Source: Bacteroides caecimuris (GTDB lineage: Bacteria; Bacteroidota; Bacteroidia; Bacteroidales; Bacteroidaceae). Taken from it: a DNA stretch of 64,000 nucleotides. The stretch covers positions 2,108,001-2,172,000 of the forward strand of contig NZ_CP015401.2 of the NCBI RefSeq assembly GCF_001688725.2. Reading direction: 5' to 3'. The notes under the pieces are model-generated. The model worked only from the letters and a program-made list of their open reading frames with translations, was not told where the DNA came from and ran no database searches. Within the stretch, counting starts at the first letter, position 1, and each line of letters begins with the position of its first letter. This document shows positions 1-8,762 of the stretch, piece by piece. The translations under genes and the position numbers were made by a program.

Positions 1-368
1 CGACAAGCAGCATTATAATCGGCAACAGAGATTTTCTTACCAATATCTTCCTTTGTGATACCTAATGCTTTTTCCACACTCAGTTCCACAGGCAGTCCGT
101 GCGTGTCCCATCCGGCTTTACGCTTCACCTGATAACCCTTCATCGTTTTGTAGCGACAGAAAATGTCCTTAATGGTACGAGCCATTACATGGTGAATACC
201 CGGCATACCATTAGCCGAGGGAGGTCCTTCGAAAAACACGAACGAAGGACAGCCATCACGTTCTGTCATACTCTTGGCGAAAACCTGGTTCTCGTCCCAT
301 TTCTTCAGCACATCTTTGTTCACCTGCGAAAGGTCAAACTGCGAATATTCAGTAAATCTCTTACCCAT
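1..368 (-). CDS. ileS: isoleucyl-tRNA synthetase, N-terminal part (cut by window edge)
   Basis: Class I aminoacyl-tRNA synthetase that charges tRNA-Ile in the cytoplasm. Only the first 122 codons are in the window; the protein begins MGKRFTEYSQFDLSQVNKD. The class I HIGH signature appears as GIHH within the stretch GMPGIHHVMARTIKD, followed by GWDTHGLPVE, which is typical of IleS rather than ValS or LeuS. The start is the ATG complementary to 366-368. A promoter-like -7 box lies about 65 nt upstream. The reading frame is open to the window edge with no sign of damage. Confidence 0.95.
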   Translation of the reverse strand, partial: MGKRFTEYSQFDLSQVNKDVLKKWDENQVFAKSMTERDGCPSFVFFEGPPSANGMPGIHHVMARTIKDIFCRYKTMKGYQVKRKAGWDTHGLPVELSVEKALGITKEDIGKKISVADYNAAC

Positions 369-431
369 AGCTGTCTACGATTTTACTATTTACAATTTAC
401 AATTTGAGGGGTATCCCCATTTTTAAGGGTG

Positions 432-465
432 CAAATTTACAAAAACATTTGTTTAGTTGAGCAAA
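432..465 (-). promoter_or_regulatory. Bacteroides-type promoter for ileS
   Basis: Read on the minus strand there is a -7 box TAAATTTG (439-432) and a -33 TTTG (465-462), separated by 22 nt. This is close to the sigma-ABfr pattern and is placed correctly for ileS, whose ATG is at 368. Confidence 0.5.
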
Positions 466-578
466 AAGCTAGGACTTTTAATCGGATTCGTGTGAAGTTA
501 ACGATTATAAACCGCCTACAGCCTAAACAAAACAGGTATCTCCTTGTTTTAGTGGGAAACCTAAAAGCACTTTAACTT

Positions 579-743
579 ATGAATTACGGTATTAGCATTT
601 TATTCAGAGCAATCCCTTTGGCGATGGCTATTTTTTGCTTCAGTTACGGAACGTTTATTTGTAGTTATGGAGATGACGGGAGTCGTGTTGTGGCCGACCC
701 TGTTGTGTTTTCACTCGGTATGAAGTGCATAGCCAAACTATAA
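579..743 (+). pseudogene. 54-codon fragment resembling the N-terminus of DUF2776 membrane proteins
   Basis: A short open frame starts MNYGISILFRAIPLAMAIF and contains a hydrophobic segment followed by VVADPVVFSLGMKCIAKL and a stop. From memory, full-length DUF2776 proteins are polytopic membrane proteins several times longer that begin very similarly, so this looks like a truncated remnant and not a native small protein. Nothing coding for the rest of the protein follows: the next 100 bases hold a hairpin and then the end of xylE. It could still be expressed as a one-helix membrane peptide. The family assignment rests on recall and has not been checked. Confidence 0.45.
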
Positions 744-746
744 ACA

Positions 747-781
747 ATTATGACACCATACCATTGGTACGATGTCATAAT
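747..781 (-). terminator. hairpin downstream of xylE
   Basis: A 35-nt near-perfect palindrome with outer arms ATTATGACA / TGTCATAAT and inner arms TACCA / TGGTA. The two imperfect positions become G:U pairs only in minus-strand RNA, which fits a 3'-end hairpin for the leftward xylose operon, whose last stop codon is at 845. Confidence 0.55.
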
Positions 782-844
782 CTTAATAGAACCATGCCAA
801 GAAACCGAAGTCATAATGACATGATGAAATTACACTAACCTAAT

Positions 845-2299
845 TTATTTGTTTTTCTTCCAAAGCTTGCTCATATCTTCCAGTGTCTTGCCTTTCGTTT
901 CGGGCACCCAACGCCAAACGAAGATGGCGGCAGCTACACAGATAATTCCATAAAGGCTGTATGCGAACATCGGACTGAAATCGTACAATGCCGGGAAAGT
1001 GGAAGATATAATATAATTAAATATCCATTGGAAAGCTACAGCGATGGCAACTGCCTTGCCACGAATTGTATTCGGGAAGATTTCCGAAATCAATACCCAG
1101 CAAATCGGTCCCCAAGACATCATAAAGAATGCGGCATATACGATAACCGAAACTACCGGAAAGATTCCCTTTATAGCCATGCTATCACACATTGCTACCG
1201 CAAATGCCCCTACTGCCATACCGATAGAACCGATAATCAATAGCGGTTTACGTCCGAAGCGGTCTACTGTAAAGATAGCAACCAATGTGAAAATGATGTT
1301 TACGATACCCATAATAACCGTTTGCATCATACCGCCACCTTCTGCGCCTGCATTTTCAAAAATGCGCGGAGCATAATAAAGTACCGCATTAATGCCGATA
1401 GCCTGTTGGAATACGGAAAGAAGAATACCGATAACAATTACTGCCACTCCATAAGTAAAGAGTTTTTCTGTCTTTTCGTGAGCAGTAGCCTTGATATCAT
1501 TAAGGATTTCCTGAGCTTTTGCTTTACCATTAATTTTTTCCAAAATAGAAAAGGCTTTTTCTTCCTGTTGTACCAACACCAAATAACGGGGAGTTTTCGG
1601 CACGAAGAACAATAACAAGCCAAAAAATGCAGCAGGAAAAGCTTCCGAACCAAACATATAGCGCCATCCTTCTTGTACAGTCCACATATCAGACTCAGAA
1701 CTTACTGATAAAACACCGGCAGCATCTTTCAGAATAACAGGATTCTGATGGTCGCCCATAATCAGGTAATTCACAAAGTACACCACCAGCATACCGAAGA
1801 TAATGGCAAACTGGTTGCACGAAACAAGCGTTCCACGAATGTTGGAAGGCGCTATTTCCGCGATATACATCGGACAAACGGCAGATGCCAGTCCGACGCC
1901 GATACCGCCTAAGACACGATAAAGATTAAACGTAATCAGCAAGTCCATATTTGGTTTTCCGTATTCGAAGAACAAAACCTCAGGATAATAAGAACCTAAT
2001 GCTGAAAGGAAAAAAAGTACAGCGGCAAGCCTCAACGAATTACGGCGTCCCATACGGGAAGCGAAAATACCGGAGAGCGCACCACCAAGTACGCAACCTA
2101 TCAATGCACTGGAAGAAGTGATTCCATGCATTACTTTGTTATATTGGAAATCAGAGGCTGAAAGAAAAAAAGCTTCCAATCCTTTTTCTGCTCCGGAGAT
2201 AACTGCCGTGTCATAACCGAAAAGCAGTCCGCCCAGGATAGCAACGGATGTGATGGAATACAAATAGAGTTTGCTTCCTTCGTTCGTTGTATTGTTCAT
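845..2299 (-). CDS. xylE: D-xylose:proton symporter, MFS sugar porter family
   Basis: A 484-residue inner-membrane transporter importing pentose with protons. Sugar-porter signatures are present: GYDTAVISGA in helix 1, RMGRRNSL after helix 2, the PxxPRYL motif as PKTPRYL before the central loop, VDRFGRKPLL in the second half, and PETKGKTLE at the end of helix 12. I chose the ATG at 2299 (MNNTTNEGSK) because the preceding in-frame codons form an atypical extension with a GTG start. It is the last gene of the xylose operon, separated from xylA by a strong hairpin, which suggests lower or separately tuned expression. Specificity for xylose is inferred mainly from its neighbours xylA and xylB. 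Confidence 0.92.
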   Translation of the reverse strand: MNNTTNEGSKLYLYSITSVAILGGLLFGYDTAVISGAEKGLEAFFLSASDFQYNKVMHGITSSSALIGCVLGGALSGIFASRMGRRNSLRLAAVLFFLSALGSYYPEVLFFEYGKPNMDLLITFNLYRVLGGIGVGLASAVCPMYIAEIAPSNIRGTLVSCNQFAIIFGMLVVYFVNYLIMGDHQNPVILKDAAGVLSVSSESDMWTVQEGWRYMFGSEAFPAAFFGLLLFFVPKTPRYLVLVQQEEKAFSILEKINGKAKAQEILNDIKATAHEKTEKLFTYGVAVIVIGILLSVFQQAIGINAVLYYAPRIFENAGAEGGGMMQTVIMGIVNIIFTLVAIFTVDRFGRKPLLIIGSIGMAVGAFAVAMCDSMAIKGIFPVVSVIVYAAFFMMSWGPICWVLISEIFPNTIRGKAVAIAVAFQWIFNYIISSTFPALYDFSPMFAYSLYGIICVAAAIFVWRWVPETKGKTLEDMSKLWKKNK

Positions 2300-2353
2300 A
2301 GTTTCTTTAAGTTGGATAAAGTAGTGTGTAGTAGTTGGATTAGATATAAAAAG

Positions 2354-2394
2354 AAGGTGATAAAGCAGCAGTTCAACCACTGCTTTACCACCTT
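2354..2394 (-). promoter_or_regulatory. intercistronic hairpin between xylA and xylE (attenuator or mRNA-stabilising stem)
   Basis: Two 15-nt arms (2354-2368 and 2380-2394) pair perfectly in minus-strand RNA, counting one G:U, around an 11-nt loop. The stem starts 16 nt after the xylA stop and is followed by CTTTTTAT. This is terminator-like, yet a co-directional operon gene follows 55 nt later, so partial termination or 3'-end protection of the xylA message is likely. Confidence 0.6.
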
Positions 2395-2409
2395 AATATT
2401 AGATTTTAA

Positions 2410-3726
2410 TTAGCAATACATATTCAGAATTGCTTCATAAAGTTCTTGCTTGCCGCTAGTCTGTTTCGGTTCACCGTTTGCTTTTGCATAAGCAACTACA
2501 TCTTCCAAAGTCAACTTGCCATCTTCAAATTCTTTACCTTTACCGCCATCAAATGAAGCGTAACGGTCGGCCAGCATTTTCTTGTATGGGGATTCGTTCA
2601 GCAGAGCAGCTGCACTTTCCAATGCACGAGCCATAGCGTCCATACCTGCGATGTGAGCGATGAAGATATCTTCCAGGTCGGTAGAGTTACGACGAGTCTT
2701 AGCGTCGAAGTTTGTTCCACCGTTACCTAAGCCACCGTTGCGGATTATTTGCATCATAGCTTGTGTCAGTTCGTAGTTGTCAATCGGGAATTGGTCTGTA
2801 TCCCAACCATTCTGATAATCACCACGGTTAGCGTCGATAGAGCCCAACATGCCGTTGTCTACTGCTACTGCCAATTCGTGTTCGAAAGTGTGGCCAGCCA
2901 AAGTTGCGTGGTTTACTTCAATGTTCACTTTGAAATCTTTATCCAAGCCATGAGCTTTCAGGAATCCGATTACTGTTTCTGTATCTACATCATACTGATG
3001 TTTTGTCGGTTCCATCGGTTTCGGCTCAATCAGGAAAGTACCTTTGAAGCCACGGGCACGAGCATAATCACGAGCGATGGTCAGCATTTTTGCCAGGTGT
3101 TCTTTTTCACGTTTCTGATCTGTATTCAGAAGAGACATATAGCCTTCACGGCCACCCCAGAATACATAGTTCTGACCACCCAGTTCGATCGTTGCATCGA
3201 TTGCATTCTTGATCTGAACAGCAGCACGAGCTACTACATCAAAATCAGGGTTAGTAGCAGCACCGTTCATATAACGTGCATGGCCAAATACGTTGGCAGT
3301 ACCCCACAACAGTTTGATGCCAGTTTCAGCTTGTTTCTGTTTTGCGTATGCTACGATTTCTTTCAGGTTAGCTTCGTATTCTTCGATGCTTGCACCTTCA
3401 GAAACCAAGTCTACATCGTGGAAACAGTAGTATTCGATACCCATTTTCTGCATGAATTCGAAACCTGCGTCCATTTTATCTTTTGCAGCCTGAACTGCGT
3501 CAGCATTACCATTCCAAGGGAATTGCTTTGTTCCGCCACCGAATTGGTCGCCACCTTCAGCACACAAAGTATGCCACCATGCCATAGCGAATCTCAACCA
3601 ATCTTTCATCTTCTTGCCGTTGATAACCTTTTCAGCATCGTAGTAACGGAATGCCATCGGATTCTTACTATCTTTACCTTCGAACTTAATCTTTTCAATT
3701 CCCGGGAAAAATTCTTTTGTTGCCAT
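2410..3726 (-). CDS. xylA: xylose isomerase
   Basis: Converts D-xylose to D-xylulose in the cytoplasm, the first intracellular step of xylose use. The 438-residue length is typical of class II xylose isomerases. Visible signatures include [14 protein letters not shown], the active-site segment [16 protein letters not shown], and metal-ligand regions [17 protein letters not shown] and [17 protein letters not shown]. It starts at MATKEFFPG (ATG at 3726). It sits 42 nt downstream of xylB in the same operon. Confidence 0.97.
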   Translation of the reverse strand: MATKEFFPGIEKIKFEGKDSKNPMAFRYYDAEKVINGKKMKDWLRFAMAWWHTLCAEGGDQFGGGTKQFPWNGNADAVQAAKDKMDAGFEFMQKMGIEYYCFHDVDLVSEGASIEEYEANLKEIVAYAKQKQAETGIKLLWGTANVFGHARYMNGAATNPDFDVVARAAVQIKNAIDATIELGGQNYVFWGGREGYMSLLNTDQKREKEHLAKMLTIARDYARARGFKGTFLIEPKPMEPTKHQYDVDTETVIGFLKAHGLDKDFKVNIEVNHATLAGHTFEHELAVAVDNGMLGSIDANRGDYQNGWDTDQFPIDNYELTQAMMQIIRNGGLGNGGTNFDAKTRRNSTDLEDIFIAHIAGMDAMARALESAAALLNESPYKKMLADRYASFDGGKGKEFEDGKLTLEDVVAYAKANGEPKQTSGKQELYEAILNMYC

Positions 3727-3768
3727 AATTCTTTTATTTTTTAAAATGGTTATTATTTAAATTGTTAA

Positions 3769-5292
3769 TTATTTATCTGAAGAAAGAACCGGAGCCGGTA
3801 TCTTGCCTGCCATTGATTTTTCAAGGCGATATTTCCATTTGGCATATGCGTCAGCATATTCCTGGCGTTTTGCCACATTAGGCTCAATCACATCCAGTTT
3901 GTCGAGTGTAGCAAATGCCTCATTGTTATCTTTGTAGATACCTGCACCGATGCCCGCACCTTTCGCAGCGCCTACGGAACCGTCTGTATCATAAAGCTCG
4001 ATAGTGGCTCCCGTCACTCCCGCCAAAGTATCACGGAAGATAGAACTCAAGAACATATTAGCGTGTCCGGCATGAATCATCTTCACAGGAATTCCCATTT
4101 GCTCCATGATATCAATGCCATATTTAAAAGAGAATACAATACCTTCTTGAGCGGCACGAATAATATGATGCTTGCCATGCGTATTAAAATCCAGTCCACG
4201 GATACTGCAACCGATTTCTTTATTGTTCAGCATACGTTCGGCACCGTTGCCAAAGGGCAGGATACTGATTCCAGCACTGCCGATAGGAGCTTTGGAAGCC
4301 AATACATTCATTTCATTATAAGATATTCCTTCGGGAGCAATGTTGCGTTTCACCCATGAATTGAGAATACCCGTTCCGTTGATGCAAAGCAATACTCCCA
4401 AACGTGTCTGATCTATGGTATGATTGACATGTGCAAAGGTATTGACGCGTGACTGCGGATCATAGTTCACTTCACCGTTCACGCCATAAACCACTCCCGA
4501 TGTTCCTGCCGTAGAAGCAATCTCTCCCGGATTAAACACATTCAGGGAAAGGGCATTGTTAGGCTGGTCGCCTGCACGATAGGTAATCGGTGTCCCTTCT
4601 TTCAGTCCAAGCTCTTTGGCAGCTATTGCATTTACACGTCCTTGTTCTGCAAATGTCGGCTTAATATCTGCAATCAAAGAAGAATCAAATCCGTAATAAT
4701 CCATTAAGAAATCAGCCACCCGGTTGTTCTTGAAATCCCAGAACATACCTTCCGAAAGTCCGGAAACAGTAGTGCAGATTTCTCCACTCAACTTCATGGC
4801 AATATAATCGCCCGGCAGCATTATCTTATCAATCTGCTCATAGATGGCAGGTTCGTTTTCTTTAATCCACGCCAACTTGGAAGCGGTAAAGTTTCCCGGT
4901 GAGTTCAACAGATGAGAAAGACATCTCTCCTCCCCGATTGTCTCAAACGCTTTCTGACCGTATGGCACCGCACGGGAGTCACACCAGATGATAGCAGGAC
5001 GCAATACATGCTGATTCTTATCAACACAAACCAATCCGTGCATCTGATAAGAGATACCGATGGCTTTAATTTCGGCGGCACTCACTCCGGATTCGGTCAT
5101 AATAGCCTGTGTGGACAACTTTAAGTTTTCCCACCAACTCTCCGGGTCTTGTTCCGCCCATCCGGGATTCACTGCAATAATATTCGCTTCTGTTTTCGGA
5201 AAAAATGCCGAGGATACACATTTACCAGTCTCCGCATTTACCAAACTCGCTTTTACAGACGAGCTACCTATGTCATAACCTAATAGAAACAT
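3769..5292 (-). CDS. xylB: xylulokinase, FGGY family
   Basis: Phosphorylates D-xylulose to xylulose 5-phosphate, feeding the pentose phosphate pathway. It has the ASKHA-fold ATP-binding start GYDIGSSSVKASLV at the N-terminus, the substrate loop MHGLVCVD, the PGDYIAMKLSGE segment, and the FGGY C-terminal signature around GHANMFLSSIFRDTLAGV and GAAKGAGIGAG. At 507 residues it is normal for the family. It lies between the regulator gene and xylA and is almost certainly co-transcribed with both. Confidence 0.94.
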   Translation of the reverse strand: MFLLGYDIGSSSVKASLVNAETGKCVSSAFFPKTEANIIAVNPGWAEQDPESWWENLKLSTQAIMTESGVSAAEIKAIGISYQMHGLVCVDKNQHVLRPAIIWCDSRAVPYGQKAFETIGEERCLSHLLNSPGNFTASKLAWIKENEPAIYEQIDKIMLPGDYIAMKLSGEICTTVSGLSEGMFWDFKNNRVADFLMDYYGFDSSLIADIKPTFAEQGRVNAIAAKELGLKEGTPITYRAGDQPNNALSLNVFNPGEIASTAGTSGVVYGVNGEVNYDPQSRVNTFAHVNHTIDQTRLGVLLCINGTGILNSWVKRNIAPEGISYNEMNVLASKAPIGSAGISILPFGNGAERMLNNKEIGCSIRGLDFNTHGKHHIIRAAQEGIVFSFKYGIDIMEQMGIPVKMIHAGHANMFLSSIFRDTLAGVTGATIELYDTDGSVGAAKGAGIGAGIYKDNNEAFATLDKLDVIEPNVAKRQEYADAYAKWKYRLEKSMAGKIPAPVLSSDK

Positions 5293-5373
5293 AATTTTAT
5301 TTACGATTAAACGATTTACTATTTACGATTTAACGCTCAATGTCCGACAATTAATGCTTTAACATCCAACGCC

Positions 5374-5405
5374 TAATACTTAATACTTGATACTTGATAC
5401 TTGAA
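5374..5405. repeat. short tandem repeat (unit close to ATACTTGA) between xylR and xylB
   Basis: Four degenerate copies of a 7-8 nt unit (TAATACTT, AATACTTG, ATACTTG, ATACTTG) lie in the 119-nt spacer between the regulator stop and xylB. Similar TACTTAATACTT runs occur at 32,382-32,482. No function is visible. Confidence 0.5.
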
Positions 5406-5411
5406 CAGGGT

Positions 5412-6143
5412 CTACCTCCTTACCTTATTATATATCTTCTTATCAAATTTATAATAACGGGCAGCACGGTGAGCCACTCCCTGTTGTTTTTCTTCCAAAG
5501 GAACTACATATTCCATCATGGCTATTTTTTTATGGAAGTTGCGCACATCTACGGCTTTGTCGTATACCAACTCAAAAAGGGTCCTTAATTGTGCGGCTGT
5601 AAATTTGCGCGGAAGCAGCTCGAACAACATGGAAGGATTGAATTCTACGAACTGACGGATATAAGTCATCGCTTCCCGGATAATCAAATTATGGTCGAAA
5701 GCCAATGTCTTGACGTCTTTCAAAGCGACCCAGCAAGCTTGGTGATCGTCCAGATTCTTATCCAACGCGCGGTCTATCTTCACCATCGACAAATATGCAA
5801 TGGTAACAATACGCTCCACTTTTGACTGCATAGCTCTTTCCAACCAACGTACATCTTTCGGATTACTCGTTCTGTTTTTAGAACCAAATGCTTTAAACTG
5901 TATCAGATTCACATTTTTAAGTCCTGTCAGTTCATACAAAACTCGTTGTGCTGCTTCATCCAAGGCTTCATCCATATAGATAAGACTTCCGGGAAGTTTC
6001 ATATCATGATATACTTCCCCATTATCCTCACCTGCACGTTTTACAAGCAACACTTTCAGTTGTTCTCCGTCAAAACCAATCACTACACAGTCTACTGATA
6101 TATGATTGTTTGCCAAAGGTGTATTTTTCTGTATATTCTGCAT
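5412..6143 (-). CDS. xylR: NUDIX-related (NrtR-type) transcriptional regulator of xylose use
   Basis: A 243-residue protein with an N-terminal Nudix-fold domain (about residues 15-150) and a C-terminal winged helix (about 165-235, FTAAQLRTLFELVYDK ... NFHKKI). The Nudix box is degenerate: the run GSLIYMDEALDEAAQRVLYE lacks the canonical REUXEE residues, so it is expected to bind a ligand and not hydrolyse it. Similar NrtR-family proteins control arabinose or xylose genes in Bacteroides, with a sugar as effector; here the position at the head of a xylB-xylA-xylE operon supports that role. I chose the ATG at 6143, 15-20 nt after the predicted transcription start, over an in-frame TTG eight codons upstream. 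Confidence 0.85.
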   Translation of the reverse strand: MQNIQKNTPLANNHISVDCVVIGFDGEQLKVLLVKRAGEDNGEVYHDMKLPGSLIYMDEALDEAAQRVLYELTGLKNVNLIQFKAFGSKNRTSNPKDVRWLERAMQSKVERIVTIAYLSMVKIDRALDKNLDDHQACWVALKDVKTLAFDHNLIIREAMTYIRQFVEFNPSMLFELLPRKFTAAQLRTLFELVYDKAVDVRNFHKKIAMMEYVVPLEEKQQGVAHRAARYYKFDKKIYNKVRR

Positions 6144-6164
6144 ATCTTTTTCTTTAAGACGATG

Positions 6165-6196
6165 CAAATATAGAGGCTAAAAACCATCAAAACAAA
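6165..6196 (-). promoter_or_regulatory. promoter of the xylose operon
   Basis: The minus strand carries -33 TTTG (6196-6193) and -7 TATATTTG (6172-6165) with a 20-nt spacer, an exact match to the Bacteroidetes housekeeping promoter. The predicted start of transcription is near 6158, leaving a very short leader before the regulator ATG at 6143. Confidence 0.8.
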
Positions 6197-6325
6197 ATAA
6201 GAATTATGCTATAAAACATTGTTTTTCATCGAAATACATATCATACATCATACAATATGAATAGTTAGTGTTATCTTACGAATTACAATATGTATTTTAG
6301 TATTTCCACGAGTGGATAATTTTAT

Positions 6326-6437
6326 AAAGTACAAAAACCGGACGGACGCTTTATTATCAGTACTTTTCATATAAATTCCACTAAACGGAAACAAAGATAC
6401 TTATTGTACTTTAAACGATATGTCATTTTGTACCTTA
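6326..6437. promoter_or_regulatory. candidate operator sequences between xylR and thiD
   Basis: Two direct copies of TTGTACYTTA (6404-6413 and 6428-6437) sit 24 bp apart, and the related inverted word AAAGTAC is at 6326-6332 with GTACTTT at 6360-6366. The 315-bp divergent region otherwise holds only the two promoters. Because the second copy overlaps the thiD -33 box, these could be regulator sites, but the assignment to the xylose regulator is a guess. Confidence 0.3.
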
Positions 6438-6458
6438 TCGTTTTTTATTCTATCTTTG
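6427..6458 (+). promoter_or_regulatory. promoter of thiD
   Basis: The -33 TTTG (6427-6430) and -7 TATCTTTG (6451-6458) are separated by 20 nt. The thiD start codon is 25 nt downstream of the -7 box. Confidence 0.8.
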
Positions 6459-6483
6459 CAGAGTAAATATTAAAAAATCTAAA

Positions 6484-7320
6484 ATGGAACATCATCCAGT
6501 CATTTTATCCATTGCCGGCTCCGATTGTTCGGGAGGCGCAGGTATTCAGGCAGACATAAAAACAATCTCGGCTTTAGGCGGATATGCGGCATCGGCCATC
6601 ACCGCAGTCACCGTACAAAACACATTGGGAGTACGCACCATGCAAGCTATGTCCCCTGAAATTGTCCGCGGGCAGATAGAGGCTGTGATGGAAGACCTCC
6701 AACCTGTCGCAATAAAGATAGGCATGGTACATGATATTCAGATTGTCCGTGTCATTTCCGATTGTCTGAAAAAGTACAGACCGGAATATGTCGTGTACGA
6801 CCCAGTAATGGTATCTACCAGCGGTCGAAAGCTAATGACGGACGAAACCATCGAAGAGATAAAGAAAGAGTTGCTGCCACTTGCCACCTTAATTACGCCT
6901 AATATAGACGAAGCCACCGTGCTCACGGGTAAAAGTATCCATAATATCCGGGAAATGCAGGAAGCAGCTGAAATATTGACGGATAATTTCCATACCAGCC
7001 TTTTAATAAAAGGCGGTCATTTGGAAGGAGACGACATGTGCGACCTCCTACATACTGCCGACTCCATATACCATATATATAAAGAGAAAAAGATAGAAAG
7101 CCGTAATCTGCATGGAACGGGCTGTACCCTCTCTTCTGCTATCGCCACCTGTCTGGCCAAAGGCTATCCCATGCAAGAATCCATCCGGCATGCCAAGAAT
7201 TATATCACTCAGGCTATCATTGCAGGAAAGGACTTGCATATCGGTCACGGCAACGGCCCGTTATGGCATTTTCCCGCCCCCATTGCGCAAATGTGTACAT
7301 TTTGTGCGGTTGTATCATAA
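6484..7320 (+). CDS. thiD: hydroxymethylpyrimidine / phosphomethylpyrimidine kinase
   Basis: Phosphorylates HMP and HMP-P in thiamine biosynthesis. The ribokinase-fold signatures are clear: GSDCSGGAGIQADIKT near the N-terminus (substrate binding), TPNIDEATVLTG in the middle, and the anion-hole motif GTGCTLSSAIAT in the C-terminal third. At 278 residues it is slightly longer than usual; the last 15 or so residues (AQMCTFCAVVS) look like an unconstrained tail. No other thi genes are adjacent, so it acts as a stand-alone salvage or pathway gene here. Confidence 0.93.
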   Translation: MEHHPVILSIAGSDCSGGAGIQADIKTISALGGYAASAITAVTVQNTLGVRTMQAMSPEIVRGQIEAVMEDLQPVAIKIGMVHDIQIVRVISDCLKKYRPEYVVYDPVMVSTSGRKLMTDETIEEIKKELLPLATLITPNIDEATVLTGKSIHNIREMQEAAEILTDNFHTSLLIKGGHLEGDDMCDLLHTADSIYHIYKEKKIESRNLHGTGCTLSSAIATCLAKGYPMQESIRHAKNYITQAIIAGKDLHIGHGNGPLWHFPAPIAQMCTFCAVVS

Positions 7321-7335
7321 AAATACGTAACTTTG
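7301..7335 (+). promoter_or_regulatory. probable fabD promoter
   Basis: A good -7 box TAACTTTG (7328-7335) lies 35 nt before fabD and overlaps the thiD stop region. The nearest TTTG (7301-7304) is 23 nt away, slightly longer than ideal. Confidence 0.5.
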
Positions 7336-7370
7336 CACCCGCAATTAAAAATCAATTAAATAATAAAAAT

Positions 7371-8258
7371 ATGAAAGCATTTGTATTTCCCGGTCAAGGC
7401 GCCCAATTCGTGGGAATGGGTAAAGACCTGTATGAAAACTCAGCTTTAGCAAAAGAATTGTTTGAAAAAGCAAATGATATCCTTGGATATCGCATTACAG
7501 ATATCATGTTCAACGGCACAGACGAAGACCTTCGTCAGACAAAGGTTACTCAACCTGCCGTTTTCCTTCATTCCGTTATCTCTGCCCTTTGCATGGGCGA
7601 CGACTTCCAGCCGGAAATGACTGCAGGACATTCGCTCGGCGAATTCTCCGCTTTGGTAGCTGCCGGAGCCTTGAGTTTTGAGGATGGATTGAAACTTGTG
7701 TATGCACGTGCAATGGCTATGCAGAAAGCTTGCGAAGCGACTCCTTCCACCATGGCTGCCATCATCGCACTGCCGGATGAGAAAGTAGAAGAAATCTGTG
7801 CAGCAGTAAATGCAGAAGGTGAAGTTTGCGTACCGGCCAACTACAACTGCCCGGGACAAATCGTTATCTCCGGCTCTGTGCCGGGCATCGAAAAGGCTTG
7901 CGAACTGATGAAAGCTGCCGGAGCCAAACGTGCCCTTCCGTTGAAAGTGGGCGGTGCTTTCCACTCTCCGGTGATGGATCCTGCTAAAGTAGAACTGGAA
8001 GCTGCCATCAAGGCAACAGAAATTCATACTCCCAAATGTCCGGTATATCAGAATGTGGATGCTCTTCCTCATACCGACCCTGCAGAAATCAAAAAGAACC
8101 TGGTTGCTCAATTGACTGCTTCCGTACGTTGGACACAATCAGTGAAGAATATGGTTGCCGACGGCGCTACTGATTTTACAGAATGTGGTCCGGGTGCCGT
8201 ACTTCAAGGATTGATCAAAAAGATTGACGGTACTGTCAATGCTCACGGTATTGCATAA
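7371..8258 (+). CDS. fabD: malonyl-CoA:ACP transacylase
   Basis: Transfers malonyl groups from CoA to acyl carrier protein for fatty acid synthesis. It begins MKAFVFPGQGAQFVGMGKDL (start ATG at 7371, chosen over the long upstream extension because the family starts here), has the nucleophile elbow GHSLGEF with the catalytic Ser, and the second catalytic region GGAFHSPVMDPA with the His. Length 295 residues is standard. It is followed by a strong terminator and stands alone. Confidence 0.95.
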   Translation: MKAFVFPGQGAQFVGMGKDLYENSALAKELFEKANDILGYRITDIMFNGTDEDLRQTKVTQPAVFLHSVISALCMGDDFQPEMTAGHSLGEFSALVAAGALSFEDGLKLVYARAMAMQKACEATPSTMAAIIALPDEKVEEICAAVNAEGEVCVPANYNCPGQIVISGSVPGIEKACELMKAAGAKRALPLKVGGAFHSPVMDPAKVELEAAIKATEIHTPKCPVYQNVDALPHTDPAEIKKNLVAQLTASVRWTQSVKNMVADGATDFTECGPGAVLQGLIKKIDGTVNAHGIA

Positions 8259-8295
8259 ATATCCGTAAGACAGACTTATTTTTTAAAGGAGATAG

Positions 8296-8334
8296 AGTGT
8301 GTTGGTAATAGCTGCCAACACACTTTTTATTTTC
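8296..8334 (+). terminator. fabD terminator
   Basis: A 10-bp stem AGTGTGTTGG / CCAACACACT (8296-8305 with 8315-8324) is followed directly by TTTTTATTTT. Confidence 0.85.
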
Positions 8335-8620
8335 ATCCGATACCGTTCTTGGTAAAATGGGGGCTCAACCGCGCTGTAATTATGCTTCAATGCAGTCAAC
8401 AATCACCGGCGGGAGAAAGTTTTCCGACAAGCGCCCCGTTTTGTTAACGGATGCAAACGCAATAGAAGATAGTTTGTCCGCATTTTGGAAAACGCAACAA
8501 ACTATCCATCTATTTACATCATTTAACAATCAAGCATCAAATTCCGCTCCATCCTCGCTTCATGAAGCATTCATTTTCGTTTCTTCACGGATATTAAGTA
8601 AATATTTATTCAATTTTAGA

Positions 8621-8686
8621 ACGAAGAAGGAACGAAGGTGAAACGAAGGTGATACGAAGGTGATACGGAGAAGTGACGAAAAAGCA
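8621..8686 (+). repeat. six 11-bp tandem repeats (consensus ACGAAGGTGAT)
   Basis: Consecutive 11-mers start at 8621, 8632, 8643, 8654, 8665 and 8676. Copies three and four are identical and the outer ones are increasingly degenerate. The 11-bp period places each copy on nearly the same face of the helix. Confidence 0.8.
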
Positions 8687-8727
8687 GCGGACAAGCGGGG
8701 AAAAGACAAAAAAACGGAATCGTGGGG

Positions 8728-8762
8728 AAGGCTCCGGAAGGAGCTTGTTTTTTCGTTTTTTT
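8728..8762 (+). terminator. intrinsic terminator
   Basis: The stem AAGGCTCC / GGAGCTT (one bulged G) closes a GGAA loop and is followed by TTGTTTTTTCGTTTTTTT. It is not downstream of any evident gene, so it may end a small RNA that includes the 11-bp repeats. Confidence 0.6.

Noticed and set aside
845..2380. Longer xylE form starting at 2380 (GTG)
   Set aside because: The extra 27 residues are not typical of sugar porters and cross the xylA-xylE hairpin; the ATG at 2299 fits the family.
2749..3744. A 331-codon open frame antisense to xylA
   Set aside because: xylA is unmistakable on the other strand; the antisense frame is Cys/Phe-rich and family-less.
8357..8641. A 94-codon plus-strand frame after fabD
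   Set aside because: No family resemblance, follows a strong terminator with no promoter seen, and its end is made of the 11-bp tandem repeats.
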